From assembly GCA_022559845.1 (NCBI GenBank), contig CM040124.1, positions 66,115,491 through 66,179,490 of the forward strand: a stretch of 64,000 nucleotides of DNA, in the 5' to 3' direction. Shown here in pieces: positions 34,402 to 45,419 of this stretch. The first letter of the stretch is position 1. Every line of letters starts with the position of its first letter. The notes beneath the pieces were generated by a model. That model searched no databases, was not told the DNA's origin, and was given only the letters and a program-made list of their open reading frames with translations. The stretch is from Amorphophallus konjac (lineage: Eukaryota; Streptophyta; Magnoliopsida; Alismatales; Araceae). The translations under genes and the position numbers were made by a program.

Positions 34402-36036
34402 GTGTTTGTCACCAACTGTTGGCATGTCCATTCACTAGCGTCCCCGTGTCCCATGGATGACCAAGGGGCCGCATCTTCTGCATGGTGGCGATACTATCTA
34501 AAATGGAAGGACCACCCGGACCACCCCAAAAGGCCCGTAGCCCGGGACTTCTATGGCTCCGAAAACCTGAGTGACTACTTAGAGTGGGAAGCCGTTATGG
34601 ATGACTACTTTGAGTGTTACCTTATGTCCGGTCCCGCGCAAGTTGACTTTGCCAAAAGGTGACTTTTTTATGAAGCCGCCGAAACATGGAGGGACATCAA
34701 ATATTTTCGGGAGGATAGGAGATTAAGGCCCATCGAGTCATGGTGGGATATGAAGAGAGCGCTTAGGAGGGTCTACCTTCCCCATCCACCTTCCTCCAAC
34801 CACGGGGGTTATACCACTAGTCGGCCCCACCAACTCACCCGCAATCAAGTGGGCCATACCTCCAACCAACCCCGCCCCTTCACCCCCATCCAAGCCCTCC
34901 AAAGCAACCCCAATCAAGTGGTCCGCCCAGTCACCTCCCACCAAGTGGAAGCCCCGCTTCTAGCTGAGCCTAGGTCCACACCCGAGCCAAGAGACGAGGA
35001 GCGAGTCCACCCCGAGGCCCCTACTCCAACCCGCTCCTTAGATGAAATCAAGAAAATGCTTTCGGTTTGGTTGGATAGGATGGAAAGGACACGTGCTCCT
35101 TCACCACCCACGAGAGCTCCAATGCCACCACCCTCTACTTCCGAACTTTATTCGGAACCATCTCATTTGGAGCCACTTCATCCCGAGCCACCCGTGTTTC
35201 TAACGGGTACGCTTTTCATAGTCGAGCCGCTTCTTAGTTGGCTCAAGGATGATTTGGTCCCGCCTCCTTATCCATCAATGGACCCCACCCTACCATTAGT
35301 GACGGTCAACTCATTCTATACCACATTCCTGTCTAGTCACCATGTTGACACCGTGGATGACCTTATTGTGGGATTAGATTCGCAATGGAAGTTGACGCAC
35401 TCATTGGCCCGAGGCTTCGACCAGCCCACTAGTCTTACCTTCACCCATCCGGCAATAGGGTCCTTTACCTCCGTGTGCACCATGGGTTGTGTCACCACGG
35501 AGATTCTTCTATTCCTCCCTATGCCGGCCGAACCGGACTTCATACCCTTTTGTCCAAGGGGGGAATCTTATTTTTTTCACATGACCACCGTCCCATTCAC
35601 CATGACAGATGAAGGTGACCACCCACACCTTCGAGAATTTCACAATTGGGACCGTGTCATATGGGAGTCCATCTCATGGGGTCATACCTTCTTTGACCCT
35701 TTTGACCCCTTCACTAGTGAACCCCCCGAGCTATCATCTTCACTCCACTTCTCCCGCGGAGTTCACTATCACACCTTTTCCACTCGGGCCAAGCAACCTC
35801 CACATAGCAATAGGTCCGAACCATCATTTGGGGGTAATGAAAACTTTGGTTTCCCCGGTCCACCTAAACCACCCGACCCTCCTGGACTTCCCACCCCCAA
35901 GTCCAATGCCCATGATTGGTGCATCGTAGGATGTCTAGGAGTCCACCATGACGTTAACCTCTGGTTACGTCAAATGCATGCATGGCATACATTCGGGTGT
36001 CCTGGTCCGTCGTCACACATGTACGGGTCAGACTAA
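34402..36036 (+). pseudogene. Gag-like plus unknown module protein (element B), one in-frame stop
   Basis: One frame interrupted by a TGA at 34660-34662; 34402-34659 and 34663-36036 are in phase. First part: gag-like capsid region (NLSDYLEWEAVMDDYF, then AETWRDIKYFREDRRLRP and WWDMKRALRR), matching residues 85-155 of the F protein. Middle: proline-rich linker (about 34780-35180). Then a module (about 35185-35550) shared with F residues 375-490, with conserved WLK, NSxxTT, V(D/E)T and SFTSVCTMGC...LLFLP. Later DPFDPFT and FGCPGP motifs also recur in F. No catalytic domain is recognised, and no integrase tail is visible. The module's function is unknown. Confidence 0.75.
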
Positions 36037-36482
36037 CATTAGGTTTGTTTAGGGTCTTTATCTTTGTGAGTCTTTGTTTCATCCAGTTTGTTTGTCGAGT
36101 GCATTCTGTGTCTGTGCATACATCGAGTCGAGTTGGTTTGTACGCTCGCGTTGTTAGTCCCTTTTGAGTATGAGACTTATCAGACTTTGGGATCGGTTCT
36201 ACGTCACATATCGGATCTAGTCACATAAGGGACAAGGTGTGATTCCTAGTGAGCCGTTGAGCCGCCTCCCTTCCTTTGAGAGTGACCCACCCCGGAGTGT
36301 CCACCTCTAGCCTCATTCCCCAGCAACGTGTGCATATCGAATCTATACAGGATGAGCAGGTGTCGATTACTTGGAGTGGAGCGTACTCCGCGCTTCCAGG
36401 TTCGGTGACGCATCCGCCGGAGCTACTCGCGCAGCTGCACCCTTTACTCGACGGAGTCGAGTTCTTCCCACCCGGGGAGAAT
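36037..36482 (+). other. Element B 3' end of internal region
   Basis: Mostly non-coding. A 69-codon open frame (36276-36485) ends in LDGVEFFPPGEN and runs into the LTR, like the F chromodomain frame that ends DGVEFSPP. The upstream residues are not convincingly a chromodomain. The short purine stretch GGGGAGAAT (36474-36482) is the likely polypurine tract. Confidence 0.5.
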
Positions 36483-38419
36483 TGATGGGGACATCAAAGC
36501 AAGAGCACTGACATTTTTCATTTACAATTGTGTCCTTTTAGTTTACTTTTATATCCTTGGGGAAGTATGTTTACAATTGTAAGGCTTTATAAGCCAATAT
36601 GTCATTCCCTAAGAATCTTTGGGTTTATTAGCAAAATGTCAGTAGGTCCTGCAAAGGGGCCCCCACTCCTTTCCCATTGGTCCACCTAAGCCATAGGGGT
36701 CCATGTGGGGCTGGTCAACTATCCTAGGTGGCTTCTAGATGGTTGGACCAATCAAGGGGACAAATGGACCAAAATGTCCAAGATTCCAACCCCTTAGGTC
36801 AAGGGGGTGCCCCCCATTAAAATGATATTTTATATTTTATTTTTTTAGGCCAATTGACCACATGGGAGAAGAAAATGATACCCCTACCCTCTCTCCCACG
36901 AAATCTCAACCCCCTTCCCCTTCCTCCCCTTCCATATAAGCCCATGTATAGTGTTTTGTAAGAATTAATGAATGGAAAATTTCAGAAATTGAGTGGAATC
37001 CCCAAGGAGGGTGCGCCCCTCTCCCCTCTTCCCCCTGGTTCATCTTCTTCCTCCAGCCCTCTAGGGTGTGAAGCCCATTCTCCTTAGCCCCTCTGAGTTC
37101 TTCTCTGCTGCCGCCGTCGCGCCGCCACCGCCGCTACATCGGAGTTCTGTCTCCATCAGGATAGAACCTCACCTCCAGATTTTTATCTCTAGTTCTTGTT
37201 GTCTGATCGAACCCTAATTTTGAGAGTTTATTCTGTCCATCTCCCTTAACCTCCAGTTCAAATTTCGTGTCATTTGGAAGTCATTTGATTTTTTTCCCAT
37301 ATTTTTGTTTGTCCTCTCAGTAATCTGCTCTTTTGCAGATCTATGGGACAGAGTCACCTTGTCGCATTTTCCCCACCCCCTTAAAAATTTTCAGAAACTC
37401 CCAAAAAATTACTCAGTGTTTCACACATATATTCCCTTCCACAATAATTTTCGTGGAGTACATAAAAATCATTTTCCCTTTGGTCAAAGGTGAGTTTCAG
37501 GCAGATCCCTTGCTGCCCTGTGTGTCTGTCAGTCCCAGTCAGAAACAAAAATAGTGTTATAGTCATATTCATTTTCAATCCGTTCGGTGGATGGAGCTGT
37601 CAAAATTATATGTTGTATATCTATGAGTGCTCTTTCCAACGGTACCAGCCACGCCTCGATCGGCCTCCGGATCTGAGCGTCGTAATTCGTGTCGCCGAGA
37701 CCTACAGATATGTTCCTTGGGCTGGTCCGAAATTACAGTCCAGAAGATATTCATAAATAAATATCAAAAATCAACTTCAGGAGCCGCCCCTTCAAGGAGT
37801 CGTTCAGGGATGCCCTGCCATCCTCCCAGTCAAGCGGCGTCTCCGGAAGATCTCAGGAAGGTGACGTTCCTTTGGAAACCGTTGCTTGCTGTCCAGTGAG
37901 TCAGCAACCGAGTTGGCGCAGCACCGAGTTGGAATAGTGCCGAGTCGGACCAGCATGCCGAGTTCGTGCCGTACGCACCTCTAGATTACTTCCCATCAAC
38001 CCAGGGTCGGTCCTCTCGGGCCCCGCTTGTAGCCCTTTATCTCCCTGCGTGGAGTGGGCAATAAAATTCACTGTTGTAATTAACTTTTACCGTTGTACCG
38101 GGAGTTACCGTACTTGGCCGGGAACGTCTTCCCCACGCCCGGAGCGTGGAGGTACACTCGCTACCCTCCTCGTAGGCATTGCTTTACTCGTATATTTTTG
38201 TATATGCCGCTGCATGAGTGGTAGATTATCTAACTTGTTATCATTTTATCACCGCTGCGAGAGCGAGAGTGAGTGACCGTCCTGTGACTCAATCCGAGTT
38301 AACGCGGAAAGGCCGATACCCGAGACTCACTACCGGTTTCTCAACCGCGCACGGTCCACGTCTTCCATCGCTTAGGGGCGATCGCGAGCTAGAGTCTCAG
38401 GTCGCGTGTCCATCCCGCA
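36483..38419 (+). repeat. Element B 3' LTR (complete, ~1937 bp)
   Basis: From TGATGGGGACATC to CATCCCGCA. It matches the split 5' LTR with scattered substitutions and a few short indels. TATA-like CATATAAG lies at 36933-36940. Open frames in it recur in the 5' LTR and carry no domain. Confidence 0.9.
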
Positions 38420-38554
38420 TTACTACTCCCTTGAACCGGAGGCTTAGAAGGATGTAGAAAGCCTCCGTCCCTGGTTACAGTTCACTCAAAAGTTCGGCAG
38501 AGCTTCGCCGTCGACGCTAGATCTCCCCCCTTTTCAAGCTTGGACTACGGGTCC

Positions 38555-38563
38555 TATTTATAG
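38555..38563 (-). promoter_or_regulatory. TATA box candidate, H LTR
   Basis: Minus-strand CTATAAATA inside GGGCTCTATAAATAGGACCC, downstream of the dyad array in element sense. Confidence 0.6.
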
Positions 38564-38764
38564 AGCCCTCAAAGTCCAATGTCGAAATTGGATTTTCCAG
38601 TGAAAATTAATCCGAGATGATAAAACCAAATTCGTAGATAAACCTTTTATCTTCCACCAGGTTCAAACGGCACCTCATTTGGTTGAGAAACTGCGGAGAA
38701 AATGGTGGCGGAAGGTGGAGGATTAACCACGGATGGAGAGAGAAAACCCACATAATCCACATGT

Positions 38765-39240
38765 TTCGAGCATGTAAACGGTCGCACGATAGACCGCCCA
38801 GACCATTACACGGTCCATCCCTAGACCGTCCAATGCTGTCAGTGATAAATAAATAAAAATGTGAAATTATCCAATTATCCACCGAACTGACCGGCTGTCA
38901 CAGCGTCAGACTCTTGAGGATAAAACGGGCTACTACTAGACCACTCAACAGTGGAACGGTCCAATACTAGACCGTGTACACCTGTCGGTGATAAATCCAA
39001 AAAAATAAGATAAATAGATAATTATCTAAAAAATCAACGAGCTCAGGACTTTGGGAACTGGACAGGCTAACGACAGGCCGTTCAAAGTTTGTAAACGGTT
39101 GAACGAAGACCGTGCAAAGGCTTGTCGGTGAAAATTCAGAAAATCAAATGAATATCCAATAAATCATTAAACGGTTCAAAGAAGACCGCCCAGTTACTGA
39201 ACGGCTGGTCGATAGATCGCATAAAGCCTGGACGTTTAAA
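38765..39240. repeat. Dyad-module repeats in H LTR (ACGGT...GACCG)
   Basis: About four degenerate repeats of roughly 145 bp, each with one or two ACGGT(N8-12)GACCG dyads followed by a TGTCGGTGATAAAT-like sequence. The 20-mer beginning at about 38777, ACGGTCGCACGATAGACCGC, is identical to one at about 1058 in element A. It lies in U3 if the H interpretation is right. Confidence 0.65.
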
Positions 39241-39464
39241 ATTGACAAAACGGGATAAATGAGTCCATTTAACCCAAAACTAAGCGAAATCAAAGTCCAT
39301 CAAGCCCTAATTCGAGAGCAAACCTAGCCAAGGAGGGAGGTACCCATAAAATAAGCCCAAGGACATGTCTGAAAATAGCCCAATGAGTAATGGATAACTC
39401 GAGACATCAACAAATAATAGTAAGAGGAATGACTCAACTCATAGGCAAAAAATAGGTGTCAACA

Positions 39465-39477
39465 GATGCCCCTCCTT
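39465..39477 (-). other. Element H polypurine tract candidate
   Basis: Minus-strand AAGGAGGGGCATC directly before TGTTGACACC. Confidence 0.55.
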
Positions 39478-42400
39478 AACGTCCTCTTTGCAGGGGAGGG
39501 AGTGGAGGTGAAGCGAAAGTGAAATGAAACATGGAGATGAAGCGAAAATGAAGCGGAGCGGACTGAAAAGCGGCCGTTAAGGCAAAAGACACCCGTTTCA
39601 TTGCCAACGAGCGATAGGAATCTTCCGAAAAACTCCGAACTAAACAGACAAAACTATCGAACCAAAACGACACCAGTATGGAGAAACTAACTAAATGAAA
39701 ATAAAACACACGATCAACCTCATGGGGGACACAATCCGGCGGACCAATGAGGAGACCAGAATAAGCAGCAAAAAGTAAAGAAACAGACTAAAACTCTAGA
39801 TGGGGACCTTCAGTCAATCAAACTAGGTGAACAGATCAGATAAAACCTTCCAACTCTGAGTGGAATAGTTCCTTCTTACTCGAAACCATGAACGTACAAT
39901 TATCCATCACAAAAGAGATACTTTTCAGACAAACCATGAGTCATGAATGCTCAAAAGATGCGTATGATGCATGCTGGGCTAAAATAAAAGAAATCATTAA
40001 AATAAATGCAAAGAAAGCCTCAAAATAGAGAATACTTGAGAATAATATTGCTAGACCGGGGCAATCAGGGTCAAGACACTATCTGCAACCACAGCGTGCG
40101 AGATAGAACCATCGTCCCCTAATTTTCCTGACCTAACGGCCTATCCGATGATTAAACACGTGCACCTGGATCATCATTATTTTTATTATAGGGGAACATC
40201 AGATCCTGGAACACGTAGATAACCAACTGGTTCTCGAGATAATATAGCATAATACCATATAATAATGTAATAAAGGATATTGGGGTTGAGGGCCATACCT
40301 GACTTACCTGTGCAGGCGAAACGACATTTTTTGAATTTTTGAATAAGACACAACCACAAGAACAAGCATGAGGATAACATAACATAACTGAACATTAATT
40401 GAACATAACATTACAAAAAATATAATAGCGTGACAAACATCACAAGAATAAATGGCAAGCATGCGTGAGATCAAAGAATACGGTGGAACAAGACAACACC
40501 ATAACACGGTGGGACAAGGACATGGTGGGACAAAGACACGTGGGACAACACCACGTGGGACATAAAACAACACGTGGGATGACACGGACATGGTGAGACA
40601 AAGGCACGTGGGACATAAGATAACACGTGCGAGACATAGACACATGAAACAAAGACATGACAGACATAAACACGCGTGACAACCAACACAGGGGACAAAA
40701 GATAACAAACACATTCTTCAATCAAAGCCCCAAGATCGGATGAAGCAGAATGTGCCAGGTTCAAAATCGCGAGGCAATGCCCTCTCATAGAGACATGATG
40801 AGATGAAGCGAGAGTTGAGAAGGACACAAGCTCCAGAACAGATCGAGATATATAGATTGAAGAAGAGAGAACAGATCAGAAGTCGTGAACAGGAGGCAGA
40901 GCGAAAGATAGAGCAAGGAAACTGGAACACCTGCAACCTGCACACTTAGCAAACAGATCAAAATAAATAGATAGAAAGGAATAAAAAGACAAATGTTTTA
41001 TATTTTTCTTGATTTTTTTGAATTTTATTTTTTTATTTTTGAACAATGTTTGATTTTTTTGGACTTTTGATAATATCTCATTTTTTTTGAATTTTTGGAT
41101 AATATTTCATCCTTTTTAAAAAATTTTTGAAACAGCAATCCGCAACACCCAAAGACGGGCTCGAACCTCTCTTATTAAAGGCTTCCCTTAAGCAGGGCGT
41201 GCATATGAGGGTGGCTCGCCACAACCAACCGCCTCTAAAGAACGGTGCCCCTACTAAGGCCATACCCGGGATACAACCCAGCCTAAGAGGGAGAAATAGA
41301 AGAAAAATTAGAGACAAGTTTTATGCAGGATGGGAGATATTAGGACTCGACTTCTTTCTAGGGCACTACCCCTCAAAGATACAGTATGTTGCGCCGGGGC
41401 TTTGTGTCTTTGATTTTTAGACCCATATTTATCAGGCACGCATGCGACCGGGCTCATGATGTCCCGCGGGGAACTGTACTGCCACTCTTGCCATGCCTTT
41501 ACTTTCATAATTTTGCATTGATTCATTGAATTTTGATTTTGAGAGCCCTTTTTGGCTAGATATTACATGAAAGCCCATTTTTCAAGGTCAAGACTGCCCC
41601 TATTTGAGATCTCTCTCGTATTAGGGAGCACCTAGGTTGGTCATCTCATCCATCAATCTCTTGCCATTGCACTCGGCCGAGCAGAGAAAAGAAAAGACCT
41701 TTGTGCATTCCCATGGTATGACCAAAGCAGCAATGATGTGCCTCAGAGGAATCGACTATGGCTAGCCGTGAAGTGTGTGAAAAACCCATACTAAAAGGTC
41801 ACCCTCAACGATCAGGGAAAGAAACTAGACTCCCAACACAGAGCTATCACCAGCTGTGGACGCGGGATTTATTTCTTTCATTTTTTTTGTTTATTATTTT
41901 TGAAGATTTCTCCTATTTGTATTTATTGATTATTAGGCGTGCCAGTCACATGTGTGACGATTTCATTGTGCGCTCGACTTGACTTGGTCAGTCGATTGTG
42001 AAGTCCGAGTCGGGACCAAAAGTCTGCCATACCATAAAGGCTATGACGTTAATTACGCCCTTCCTAAGAAGGACAACCCTTGATTAAACGCCAAAATAGG
42101 AGGCCACTCGGGGCGGCTAAATACGAAGTGTATGATATTGAAACCCTTGTCATTCTGGGAAGATAATTTAGTGCACTGCAGATTACTACACCGACATGAC
42201 CACCTCTTATGTGGGTCGTGCCGGGTAGGAATAGGACACCGTCCACGCGGTGGCGGGACGGGGTCCGGACCATCATCGGGGAGATGTCCCCTTTCATATT
42301 TCTCGTCCGGCCAAGGGCCTCGCAGCATTCATATTCCCCGGAAGATTGAGCCGGACGGGGGGTGTGTGATGTGCACCTCCCGGGACTTATCGGGGTTAAA

Positions 42401-42780
42401 ACATCGATCGATATTTCGGCAGCACCTCCCCATAATTTGGATTATGCCCAGGGGAGAATAGACTATCACCCACGGAGTGCCGGGATGAAAGCCGAGAGAA
42501 AGAGAGGCCGAACCTCCCGAATTGCATATGTATGCCATGGGCAATGTTCGATTCTTCCCTTACAGAAGCCGGTGACACTCGTGCGGTGGTAGAGCTCACC
42601 TTAGCTAAAGGGGTTGCTCATAAACCCGGTACGGATTAGTGGAACATAAGGGAGTCTGACTCCCATTAATTTTATCCTCGGGACAGTTCTGGTGACTCAT
42701 GGACATCCCTAGGTGGGTTTGATAGAGGTGTTGGAGGCTCATTGGGTGGCAGGGCAGCCTCTCGGCATGGATTTGAATGG
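39478..42780 (-). other. Element H 3' internal region, no coding domain
   Basis: About 3.3 kb with no recognisable protein. Visible features are a purine-rich stretch near 39500-39560, a CACGTG cluster (40537-40629), and T-rich DNA around 41000-41110. Cysteine-rich minus-strand ORFs at 40304-40827 arise from the GTGGGACA repeats. Where H stops and G begins is not resolved. Confidence 0.45.
40490..40680. repeat. Degenerate CACGTGGGACA repeat with five G-box palindromes
   Basis: Short imperfect repeats of the type (CA)CGTGGGACA(N). The palindrome CACGTG occurs at 40537, 40552, 40571, 40605 and 40624, five copies within 93 bp. CACGTG is the core G-box bound by plant bZIP and bHLH factors. The location is in the 3' non-coding part of a retroelement, so function is uncertain. 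Confidence 0.7.
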
Positions 42781-42784
42781 GTAT

Positions 42785-43305
42785 ATGAGTTCCCGGCGCG
42801 AAGACCACCGCGCCGGGAAGGGTTCTTTGCAAGGCACTATTTGGGGCGCCGGGAAGTGGCGTTAGTGGAGTTCTCGACGCCAAAGTGGAGCTAGGGGGGA
42901 TAGGGCTCTCGGCGTAGGCAGGCAAGAGAGCAAAGGGGTCTTACGGCGCCAAGGCAAAAGGGTGAAGGGGTTAGGCTCCCGGCGCAGGCAAGGAGGCCAA
43001 GTAATTAGGGCTCTCGGCGCCAGAAGGATGCCAGAGGGTGAGGGTTCTCGGCGCAAGGGCAAGGAGGCCAGCTTCCCGGCGCGATGAAGAGAAGGCCAGG
43101 GAGTTCACGGCGCCGGCTTCCCGGGGCGAGGAAGAATTGCTCAAAGGGGGTTCCCGGCGCGCAGGGGAGAAGGCCAGAGGATGGACTTCCCGGCGCGATG
43201 GCAAAGCAGCCAGGGGGGGTTCCCGGTGCGGCCAAGATGGAGAGGTTCCCGGTGCGAAGGTAAGAAGGCCAGGGGTGGGGTTCTCGGCGCCAGAAGCCTT
43301 GCGCT
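42785..43305. repeat. GC-rich degenerate minisatellite (TTCCCGGCGC unit)
   Basis: About sixteen imperfect units of 25-45 bp, each starting TTCCCGGCGC, CTCTCGGCGC or similar and usually followed by AAGGCCAGG or AAGGAGGCCAG. Two units near 42800-42860 are in inverted orientation. The long alternating open frames on both strands across it are compositional. Confidence 0.75.
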
Positions 43306-44256
43306 GAGAACTATTCACCCCTTTCACTGTGTACGGGGCCGAGATGGGTGAGGGCCCCGGGATGAGAAACAGAGTTTTACAGTACCCTGTTCTTGGGTCT
43401 GTTTAGGATTCAGGGGTTTTCCTGGTGATTCAGGCCAAGATAGACGGGCCTTGAGAAGTCAAAAGAGATCAATTCATCAGACTGCAACTGATTTTGGCTT
43501 GGGTTTCAAAGGGAAGGCCAGAAGCGGAGAGTGATTTGGGGGAAACATGGTTTAGGGTATCTCTGTTACCAGCGTTCATAATAATCCCTGAGGATGATTT
43601 TGATATACTCTTCATCATCTGGGGGCCAAGAGATGGCTGTCTCTGGCCCCGGGGATGACTTCAGCAGAGCCGATGAGCATGAATATAACATCTAAAACCG
43701 AGCAGCGGTTGCTATACATCTATGCTTTGCTTCAGAGGCCAAGGGATAGTCTATCCCTGGCTTGGAAGTAAGCACGGGCAGCGTTCGAGAACCAGGCGAA
43801 TAAGCAGGCGATCAATCGAACTGGGGAGGGGGATAGCAATAGAGTTTCGGAGAAATAGACAGCATGCATCAACTGCAACCTGTAGTGTTCATTCATTCGA
43901 ATATCACAATTACATTCGCACATTAGAGGCAATACATAAAAGAAGGTACAGGGAGACTATGCCTTGCCCTAGCGGAGTAAAACCGGCTGTGATATCACAT
44001 CATACATCAGAAGGGGGAAGAAGTAGAAGCAATCGAAATCAAAAGAGTGAACTACAGAAAATGGGGAGGGGAGGGCGGAGCATTGACTCCTCTCCCTCCC
44101 CGTTGCCCACCTTCGATCAGGCTTCGAACTCTTTTCTTCTTTGGCCCTTCTGCTTCTTCCTCTCTCTGATCAGATTGCAGGCTCCACTCTCTTCTCCTTT
44201 TGTGGCTATCTATTCTTCTTCTCCGCTCTTCTCTTCTTTCTCTTCAAATGAGGGGG

Positions 44257-44264
44257 TTTTATAT
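44257..44264 (-). promoter_or_regulatory. TATA box candidate, G LTR
   Basis: Minus-strand ATATAAAA within GGGATATAAAACCCCC, followed by an A/G-rich start region. Orientation agrees with the minus-strand coding region. Confidence 0.65.
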
Positions 44265-44834
44265 CCCTCCTTGGTATCCCATCGGCAGGCCCGTCCCGGC
44301 GCGCCTCAATCGTAGGCAGACTTCCCGACGTGTGGGACTCCAGCGTCTCGGCGCCGCTTTTGGGCTTAGACAAGGAGATCCCGGCGCCACTTTTATAGGC
44401 CCATTTAGGGCTTTTTAGACCTCACATACACCTCGGCCTTTATTGGTCCTTCAAATATATCAGAACCCGAGAAGGCCCTCCACTGGTGACACAGTTTCTA
44501 TTGAGATCATTCATAGATTTTCATCAGTCGGTAGACTGGGGTTTCATCGGCATTGCCATCTGAATGATGACAAAGTCGGACATCATCTCATCGGTATCGT
44601 CACCTGAACGGTGACAAGACCGGACATCAGCTTTAGCCTGAAAAGACTTCAGCCAGGTGACGGCTATTTCATCAGTGCCGTCGTCTGACTGACAATGGCA
44701 TCGGACATCAGCTTGGCCAGGAAAAGGCTTCGGCCGGGTAGATGGTTGATGAACTTCATCATTGATCTTTCACTATTGGTCTGATCTTCTTTTCAATTCT
44801 GTTTCCGCCCTTGCTCATTTTCCAGGCGTCAACA

Positions 44835-44849
44835 AATGCCCCCCACCTG
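44835..44849 (-). other. Element G polypurine tract
   Basis: Minus-strand CAGGTGGGGGGCATT abutting the LTR start TGTTGACGCC. Confidence 0.75.
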
Positions 44850-44924
44850 CGGACGGCGTAAGTGCAGAATAAGCGGCACGGTGTCCGCAGGTGCATCTTT
44901 AGCTCAATGCTATTGACTCATTCT

Positions 44925-45200
44925 TTCAGTTATAGCTTGGCAGTATCCTCATACTGGGATTTCATCCTGGCACGATCTTCTTGGCTCGAGCCTCGATCAG
45001 CTGAACATCTATCGGCTTGAGCCCTGATCAACTGGCACATCTGACGTCTGTCGGTTTTGAGCCCTGATCGGCTACATATTTGACTTCTGTCGGCTTTGAG
45101 CCTTGATCGGCTACATATTTGACTTCTGTAGGCTTTAGGCCCCGATTGGCTGAACATCTGGTATCTGTCGGCTTGAAGCCCCGCCCGGCTGTACATCTGG
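44925..45200. repeat. 39-bp tandem repeat, about six units (G 3' region)
   Basis: Unit with cores TGATCGGCTACATATTTGAC and TCGGCTTTGAGCC, best preserved at 45065-45145. The period is a multiple of 3, so open frames run through it on both strands. Confidence 0.75.
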
Positions 45201-45419
45201 CATCATGTGCTGTTATTTCCTTCATGTGGAAGAGTGGCAGTCTCAGCTACCTTTATGCGGACGACCCGTGTTCAGCAGGAGAGCGTCCATCCTCTCAGGG
45301 AGAGAATGGGGACTCGCTCCATCGCGTGTCGGTATCCGGTGGGATTGCCTTTGCTGGGCCTGTTGGTTAACGGAAGAAATGCATCTGGAATAGACGAGAG
45401 GTCTGTTCCTCAAAGCTGA

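Larger units (their letters stand above)
7888..38419 (+). mobile_element. Element B: pol-less Gypsy-type element, split by nested C and D
   Basis: Its 3' LTR (36483-38419) matches 7888-8295 followed by 32547-34093, so the 5' LTR was split by the insertion of C. Without C, B is about 6.3 kb with LTRs of about 1.94 kb. The internal part (34094-36482) has a tRNA-iMet-type primer site, a structured leader, a gag-like region, and a proline-rich protein with a module shared with element F. No PR, RT, RNase H or IN is visible. The 5' terminus reads TA rather than TG, and no convincing 5-bp duplication flanks B (left CTATT, right TTACT). The left edge may therefore be decayed or rearranged. Confidence 0.85.
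38420..39464 (-). repeat. Element H 3' LTR (Tat-like; left end uncertain)
   Basis: On the minus strand the sequence AAGGAGGGGCATC then TGTTGACACC at 39464 looks like a PPT-LTR junction, of the same style as element G at 44834. A minus-sense TATA (CTATAAATA) lies at 38555-38563, so U3 would be about 38565-39464. The left end may have been cut by element B, since no TG terminus is seen at 38420. The partner LTR is not in the window, so this call rests on the junction and TATA only. Confidence 0.55.
42780..44834 (-). repeat. Element G 3' LTR (Tat-type; left end approximate)
   Basis: The right boundary is firm: minus-strand CAGGTGGGGGGCATT then TGTTGACGCCTGG from 44834. A minus-sense TATA (ATATAAAA) is at 44257-44264. 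The left boundary is inferred because the TCCCGGCGC motif array (42790-43300) also occurs three times near 44295-44390. The partner LTR is beyond 64000. Open frames such as 43722-44315 have no domain. Confidence 0.55.

Noticed and set aside
40304..40827. Cysteine-rich minus-strand ORFs resembling secreted peptides
   Set aside because: The Cys/Val pattern is created by translation of the GTGGGACA repeat; several overlapping frames show the same bias.
42605..43327. ORFs over the CCGGCGC minisatellite
   Set aside because: Frames on both strands follow the repeat period; no start or domain support.
43722..44315. 197-codon + strand ORF
   Set aside because: Antisense to the proposed G LTR and spanning its promoter; no recognisable domain.
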